From: Pocillopora verrucosa
Lineage: Eukaryota; Cnidaria; Anthozoa; Scleractinia; Pocilloporidae
DNA length: 64,000 bases
Assembly (NCBI RefSeq): GCF_036669915.1
Contig: NC_089315.1
Location: forward strand, 29,509,631 to 29,573,630
Direction: 5' to 3'
The notes beneath the pieces are model-generated. The model was not told where the DNA came from, made no database searches, and was given only the letters and a program-made list of their open reading frames with translations. The position numbers and the translations under genes were made by a program. Positions 59,362-64,000 of the stretch are shown here, piece after piece (positions within the stretch are counted from its first letter, which is position 1; each line of letters begins with the position of its first letter).

Positions 59362-61289
59362 TCACACCCCATCCTTTCTAGTTATAACCAGGAAACCAAG
59401 GGCTGCATTTTGGTCGATCTTTGCCAAGTTATCCCACTTGTTCAAGAGAGCAGAATCCAGGCTCCCATGTGCGATTCTGATCCCACTGTCAACTGGAAAA
59501 TTATTGATGACAAAATAAATTCTGCCTTCTATTTCCACTGCATTTAGATTGTTGGCGGGAATACACTTTTGCTCAACAACAGACCAAGTGTTGGAGTCTT
59601 CGTTATACATTTCTACAGGTGCAGGGTTACCACTTGGAAGATTATTATCCCTGTCAATAGAACCTTTGCCCCCAACAGCGTAGAGTTTGTCGTTCACTAC
59701 TATAAGACTGGATCCAAAGTGACGATGTTGGGTTGTTGCTTTCTTTGTCTCCCACGCATACGTTTGTGAATCAAAACAGTGTAAAACTGTTGGTTCAACC
59801 AAAAGGCTATGGCGCGAAGCTTTGTAGTGTCCATAAAGAGTAAACACTTTTGAATGCAAGACGGCTGCACCACTAAACGAACTAGCACTACTGATGAAAT
59901 GTACCCCGATGTTGTGCCACTTACGTTTAGCGAAATTGTAGCGGTAAGTAGAATGTTTGAAATCGGCAGGGATTGCGTACAAGTATTCCTCTAAAAGACA
60001 CAGATTTTTTGTTTCACCACATGGGTTTGGAAGTCTCTCCCACACATTTGCCTCTGGGTCATAGCGATAAAGGCAGTAACCAATGGAGTCTTTTGCAGCA
60101 ACAAACAAGTTATTGCCAACGGATAACGCACAATAACAATGAGTGGCATCAATAAACGGTGAACCGATTGGCAACCATTTCCAAGCCTTGGGTTCGACGT
60201 CGAAGTACTGTATTCTAGCTTGAGGTGAGACAGCAACAAGAACCTGAAACAAAATCACAAGGTTATAAATAGGATGACAAGAAACTGATAACCGAAAAGG
60301 AACGACGACAATTGAGGATGAAGGAGAATGACACAGACTGCTAATAACATACTTAATTGCACTCATCTTAAAACGCAATATATTTTTAAGAAAAACTCTA
60401 TTGTAGCCATGTAAGTCTTACATTTTCAAGTTTCAAACTTTTTTTTTCGGAAAACACTTACCGGGTTCTTTGATCGTGGCTTTGTTTGCTGCCTAGCGGC
60501 TTGAGGTTTATGGGAAGGTTTGTGTTTATAAATTGCTGCTTCGCACACTTGCGCATAAATCTCGGGAACCTGCTTCATCTCCTTCGTATCCAAATCGTCA
60601 ATCACAACTCCAATGTCTGCCAGCCCCAGACGAACAGTTCCGATAACTTTGGCTGCGACTGCCATTCTCTCCTCCTTCTTGTGTTTAATCCACTGCATCA
60701 CAGATTTGAAGACAAACGTCTCAGAAGGTGCATTGAGGTCATCTCGGCTAAGAAGGCTGACTAGTTGGTTTCCACCGATGTGCGTCAGGAATTCTCTCCT
60801 CTCGCACACATCTGTATACATCTTAGCCACAGCACACTCTGCAGCGTCTTGCAGATCTTCCAGCCCATAGCTCACCGCAATTTCCCAGATGCGACAGTAA
60901 GTTTCAAAGTCGAAACGAATCTTGACGAACTCGGTCAGCAGGAAATTACAACACTGATGAACAGCACTCGCGACTTGAAGATGATCTGCAGCAGCAAGAA
61001 CCTTGGACACGTTTTCCTCGTTTACAAGAAGATCTCCAGTGTAGATGGAGTTCAGTATGATCTTAAAAACATCAGGTGAAATGCTTTCGTCTTTTAGCTC
61101 GATGACTTCTTGGTTGGACTCCTTCATTCCATCTGTAAACATGGCGTAGAAATAATCGCTATTCGCAGCCAGCACGATTCGATGAGCTGGAAAGATGTCT
61201 TCACCAACTTTTAATCGAACGTCGATGAATTGACTTTCGTTACGAAACTGAGCACATTTCGACAGAAGAATGTCGGCATGGGCAACCAT
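59362..61289 (-). CDS. BTB-BACK-kelch protein F
   Basis: Exons 61289-60462 (828 nt) and 60243-59362 (882 nt) encode an intact 569-residue protein. [15 protein letters not shown] is used as the start because it aligns with gene C; an in-frame upstream ATG at 61349 would add 20 residues. BTB and BACK are about 87% identical to gene C by eye, while the kelch exon is only about 50-55% identical. The kelch exon has YRYDPEANVWERL, CFDSQTYAWE, LYAVGGKG, VEMYNEDSNTWSVVEQ and GRIYFVINNFPVDSGIRI. The junction is phase 0 (SKNP, then VLVAVSPQ). The expected role is Cullin-3 adaptor with its own substrate. It sits convergent to the YTHDC2 relic, just as gene C sits convergent to YTHDC2. Confidence 0.93.
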
Positions 61290-61370
61290 TTTGTTGATCG
61301 AAAAGAGATTTTCACTGCTATTCAAAGTGCGAAAGAGGAGCAATGTCATTCACGTGTTTGAAGTTCTGGG

Positions 61371-61380
61371 GATCGCGTGA
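61371..61380 (-). promoter_or_regulatory. GATCGCGTGA motif upstream of gene F
   Basis: It lies 82 bp before the ATG of gene F and matches the motif in front of A and C. Confidence 0.45.
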
Positions 61381-61839
61381 TTGCTTGACCGTGGATTGAT
61401 AGCTACGTCAGCTCGTTACCATGGCCACTGGATATCATTCGCGTTTAAGTAACGAAATATTTAATTTTATTCACTCCTCAAGCGATCCGTGGGATAGTGA
61501 AGATCTGTGAAATCTCCTATTTAGGGAGGCTGATAGTAAACCTAACAACACATTTGTTAAGTTTTCCTATTCTGAAATTAAAGTAATATTTGTTTTGACA
61601 ATATAATGAATACTCAATTTATCACTGGCTGCTTATCATGGCTAATTCAGAGAGTGCCGTTAGAGACAGTTAACACCTCCAGCCATTCGCAAAATTTCTA
61701 ACAAAAATATCTATTAATTTTTTAGATCGACATTTTCCTCGGGGTTGCCGTCGTGACTGCCTAACTTCTCTTCTCGGCCGTCACATACATAGTCCAGTTT
61801 TGTCTCAGGGACCAGTCACCGTTTATCTCCTAGGCAAGG
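61381..61839. other. Intergenic, upstream of gene F
   Basis: No exon recognised. No other feature stands out. Confidence 0.4.
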
Positions 61840-62090
61840 GGGGGGGGGATAGGCGCGAGTTTGAGGATCTTTGGGGATCACATGGTTTTCAGGGGGATCA
61901 AAGGGGGGGAATTATAGTCTCCGCCAACGGAGCCTGATAGAAAATGAACTACCAAATAACTGCTTATGAAGAGGGGGGGTGGGTGGGGGTCATAAAAATA
62001 TTACAGAGCCTTGTGGGGGATTAGGTAAACTTTGTCGTGAAACACCAAAATCCTCCAGTCCCCCTCCCCCCAAGCGCGAATCCACGAATT
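61840..62090. repeat. G-run/C-run flanked repeat
   Basis: It opens with a run of about 10 G and ends CCCCCTCCCCCC. It shares AATGAACTACCAAATAACTGC and ATATTACAGAGCCTT with the repeat at 11150-11345, and is a longer copy of the same family. Confidence 0.6.
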
Positions 62091-62480
62091 TGTGCGAGGG
62101 TCGCAAGTTAAAAAGGAAAAAAAAAACCGCAACAACAACGGAAGCGGACGAATTCTGGGACGCCTCTGAGTACTGTAACTTGCTCCAAAAAGAATTCGTG
62201 GAACTTAGATTAGAGAAAAATCAGGTCGTCTTTGAGTTTGTTTACACACCGTTTTTATATGACTTCACGGCTGCAGTATTGGCTAACAAGACAAGAAAAC
62301 GCCTGCCATGTTGGGGTATCAAATCAGTCCTGCGGGATTTGAACTCTTTTTTATGACCTTTTTTTTATGTGAACACTTTCTTTTGTTTTGAAAAATCTCA
62401 GAGCTGCTTACCACGTGGTTAGGACCTTCAACAAGAAAAAGGACACTAATTATAGTGTTTCTCTCAAACATTAAGGTAAA
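62091..62480 (+). other. Open stretch of unknown meaning
   Basis: A frame continuing out of the repeat encodes TEADEFWDASEYCNLLQKEF and further hydrophobic residues, ending with a stop at 62356. The composition looks protein-like, but most of its N-terminal part is repeat sequence and no family is recognised. It may be an exon fragment or chance. Confidence 0.2.
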
Positions 62481-62486
62481 TTTATT
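62481..62486 (-). terminator. AATAAA downstream of the unknown minus-strand exon
   Basis: A canonical polyadenylation hexamer 38 bp after the stop codon of the 62524-62817 frame. It supports that frame being a terminal exon. Confidence 0.35.
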
Positions 62487-62523
62487 CAATACTCAAATGC
62501 TTTACAGGAGGCTTGGAACAGAT

Positions 62524-62817
62524 TTAGATTTTACCAGTAGTCTTAACTGCTGGTCTAACATAATCTGATAAGTCTAACAATGCAGCTTTAGGGTTAAAGC
62601 CAAGTAAAATTGTAATTTGGCGAGGTAATCTACAATTATGAAAATACACAGGTCTTTGTACGTCTTCGATATTATTGCCTGCACCATGTTGCAGAATTCC
62701 ACACTGCGCTAAGGAAAATCTCTGCGAACCGCTGGTTCGACAATTAACAGGACTGTATCTTTTCGCTTTCTTGCATTTATTTATGATCCATACAATATCC
62801 GTAATTTCTACATTCAA
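62524..62817 (-). CDS. Possible last exon of an unrecognised protein
   Basis: An open frame of 97 codons on the minus strand ends in TAA and is followed, 38-43 bp later, by AATAAA (62486-62481). The composition is mixed and protein-like, with spaced cysteines (NKCKK, NCRTSGSQ, LAQCGIL, HNCRLP) and a C-terminal ALLDLSDYVRPAVKTTGKI. It may be a cysteine-containing domain and the final exon of a gene whose other exons lie to the right. No family is recognised and the 5' border is unknown; the first Met is simply where the frame can start. Confidence 0.35.
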   Translation of the reverse strand: MNVEITDIVWIINKCKKAKRYSPVNCRTSGSQRFSLAQCGILQHGAGNNIEDVQRPVYFHNCRLPRQITILLGFNPKAALLDLSDYVRPAVKTTGKI

Positions 62818-64000
62818 TCGATCTCGATCGTCTGTTATAAGACAGTGATTCTATTCATCTACTATAACAACGGAAATGCACGCCTAAACTACGAAAAACC
62901 AAGATTAACATTACATATTAAAATCCCAAGCTATTTCCTGTTAACTTGATTTTAACAGCTGTTTACCATTATACGCCGATCAACACATCAGTAGCACGCA
63001 GTATTAACGGCTCAAATGACACATAATACAACGTCACAGGACGTTCCAACCCAAACGCGCGCGTACAATTTCTTTAGACAATTCCTTATCTAATTATTTC
63101 AGATTAGTATTGTTTTTCTATATCACTTCTGCTGTGTGCAATCCAAACGTTCTTGCTACAAGTCTATCATTACCGTGCTACGCTTAATTTTTCATCTAAA
63201 TCTTAAGTAACGCAACTGTCATCAAACCCTTAGCTTACATGATTAAATTAGAAAATAAAGTATCACGCGATACGCTTACAAGATTGTCGCGACACATCAA
63301 AGACCGGACATCTTTCTAAATAACTTTCTGATTACTTTTCAAAGATTTCTCTGCAGTGAGAGAATTAACTCAATCCTGAGTTTGCCATATTTAACGCTTT
63401 AACTTTCTGAAGTGAAATCTATGCGAGTCCATCTCACAGTTTACTGAATTTCATTATCAACTAAATGGGGGCCGAGACACAGGCTTGAATCCAGAAACGG
63501 CCGACGAAACCTTACGTTTTTCAGGCTTGATTTTCTGCAATTTCTTTAATTGCAGTACACCTGGCATTTCGCTACTTTTTCGATCATTCGCAGGCCATAA
63601 TATAGCTTATTTTCACTCAACCCTGAACATATTCCGCAACGGAACAACTAACACATAATTTGCCTCGCTCTTAACGTATGGCTTCCTAGCTCGGTTGGTC
63701 TGAATTACGCTCAACTCGTAACTGAAAGGGACGAGTTTCTGCATTTACTTCTGATTATAGTTCACCCGCAGTTATCACTTCTTTGCTAAACAGACAAACT
63801 TATCAACGAGAGAGTGTTTTCTTGATATGTACCTATTTTCTCTTCTCGAACACGCATTGTACAACGGTCTTTTTTTAAAAGTGATTTACAACACGGATCT
63901 TTAGCTTCATATTTCTCGATTATTTTTCCAAGATAGAAATGTTTTCACATGGTCATACATTCCACCTTTCCAAAGTGCATAGTTATAACATGGATGAATG
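62818..64000. other. Right-edge region, no gene recognised
   Basis: AT-rich sequence with only short frames. It may be an intron or 5' region of the gene whose possible last exon is at 62524-62817. Confidence 0.35.

Noticed and set aside
61979-62356. 125-codon frame as a full gene
   Set aside because: Its first third is the end of a G-run repeat, so the whole frame cannot be one gene. Only the later part was kept, as a low-confidence open stretch.
1-64000. CRISPR array, operon structure or prokaryotic signals
   Set aside because: All genes are split by GT-AG (one GC-AG) introns and use metazoan protein families; no regularly spaced direct repeats were seen.

Overview
This is a stretch of animal nuclear genome. 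It has intron-rich genes with GT-AG introns, AT-rich introns, many small inverted-repeat elements, and two long housekeeping genes that read as clear metazoan orthologues. The interspersed repeats (elements starting CTTAACCCTTTAACTCCC, foldbacks carrying CCGACAACAGTCCTTCTC, G/C-run elements) look like those of anthozoan genomes, so a stony coral or close relative is the best guess. That is inference, not proof.

Layout. At the left edge is the first coding exon of an ELL-type elongation factor on the minus strand (146-280). Next is a relic of YTHDC2 exons 11-16 and 24-25 in inverted orientation (1695-4912), followed by two plus-strand BTB-BACK-kelch genes: A (6018-8664, one frameshift) and B (9727-12130, heavily broken). 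The centre is a head-to-head pair: NOL6 on minus (24603 down to 12776, 26 exons, about 1135 aa) and YTHDC2 on plus (24823-43847, 44 exons, about 1637 aa). I traced both exon by exon and the reading frame closes throughout; their start codons are only 219 bp apart. To the right lie minus-strand BTB-BACK-kelch genes C (46991-48850) and D (49917-52318), both intact, then E (54419-55407), a kelch exon with a frameshift and no BTB exon. After E come a second YTHDC2 relic holding exons 40-44 (56250-58055 plus 3' UTR) and an intact BTB-kelch gene F (59362-61289). A possible last exon of an unrecognised minus-strand gene sits near 62524-62817.

The main biological story is structural. BTB-kelch genes on both sides point inward towards the NOL6/YTHDC2 core. 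Left and right blocks look like inverted copies of one ancestral unit: B and E match through intron and exon, a 27-bp tail of an A-like gene survives beside E, and each block carries a different part of a duplicated YTHDC2. The real YTHDC2 followed by C mirrors the relic followed by F. The YTHDC2 copies decayed while several BTB-kelch copies stayed open. In C and F the BTB-BACK exon is well conserved (about 87% identical by eye) but the kelch exon is not (about 50-55%), suggesting Cullin-3 adaptors that keep the ligase-binding half and diversify the substrate-binding half.

No tRNA, rRNA or CRISPR array was seen. Exon borders come from reading the sequence and from remembered family proteins, not from transcripts.
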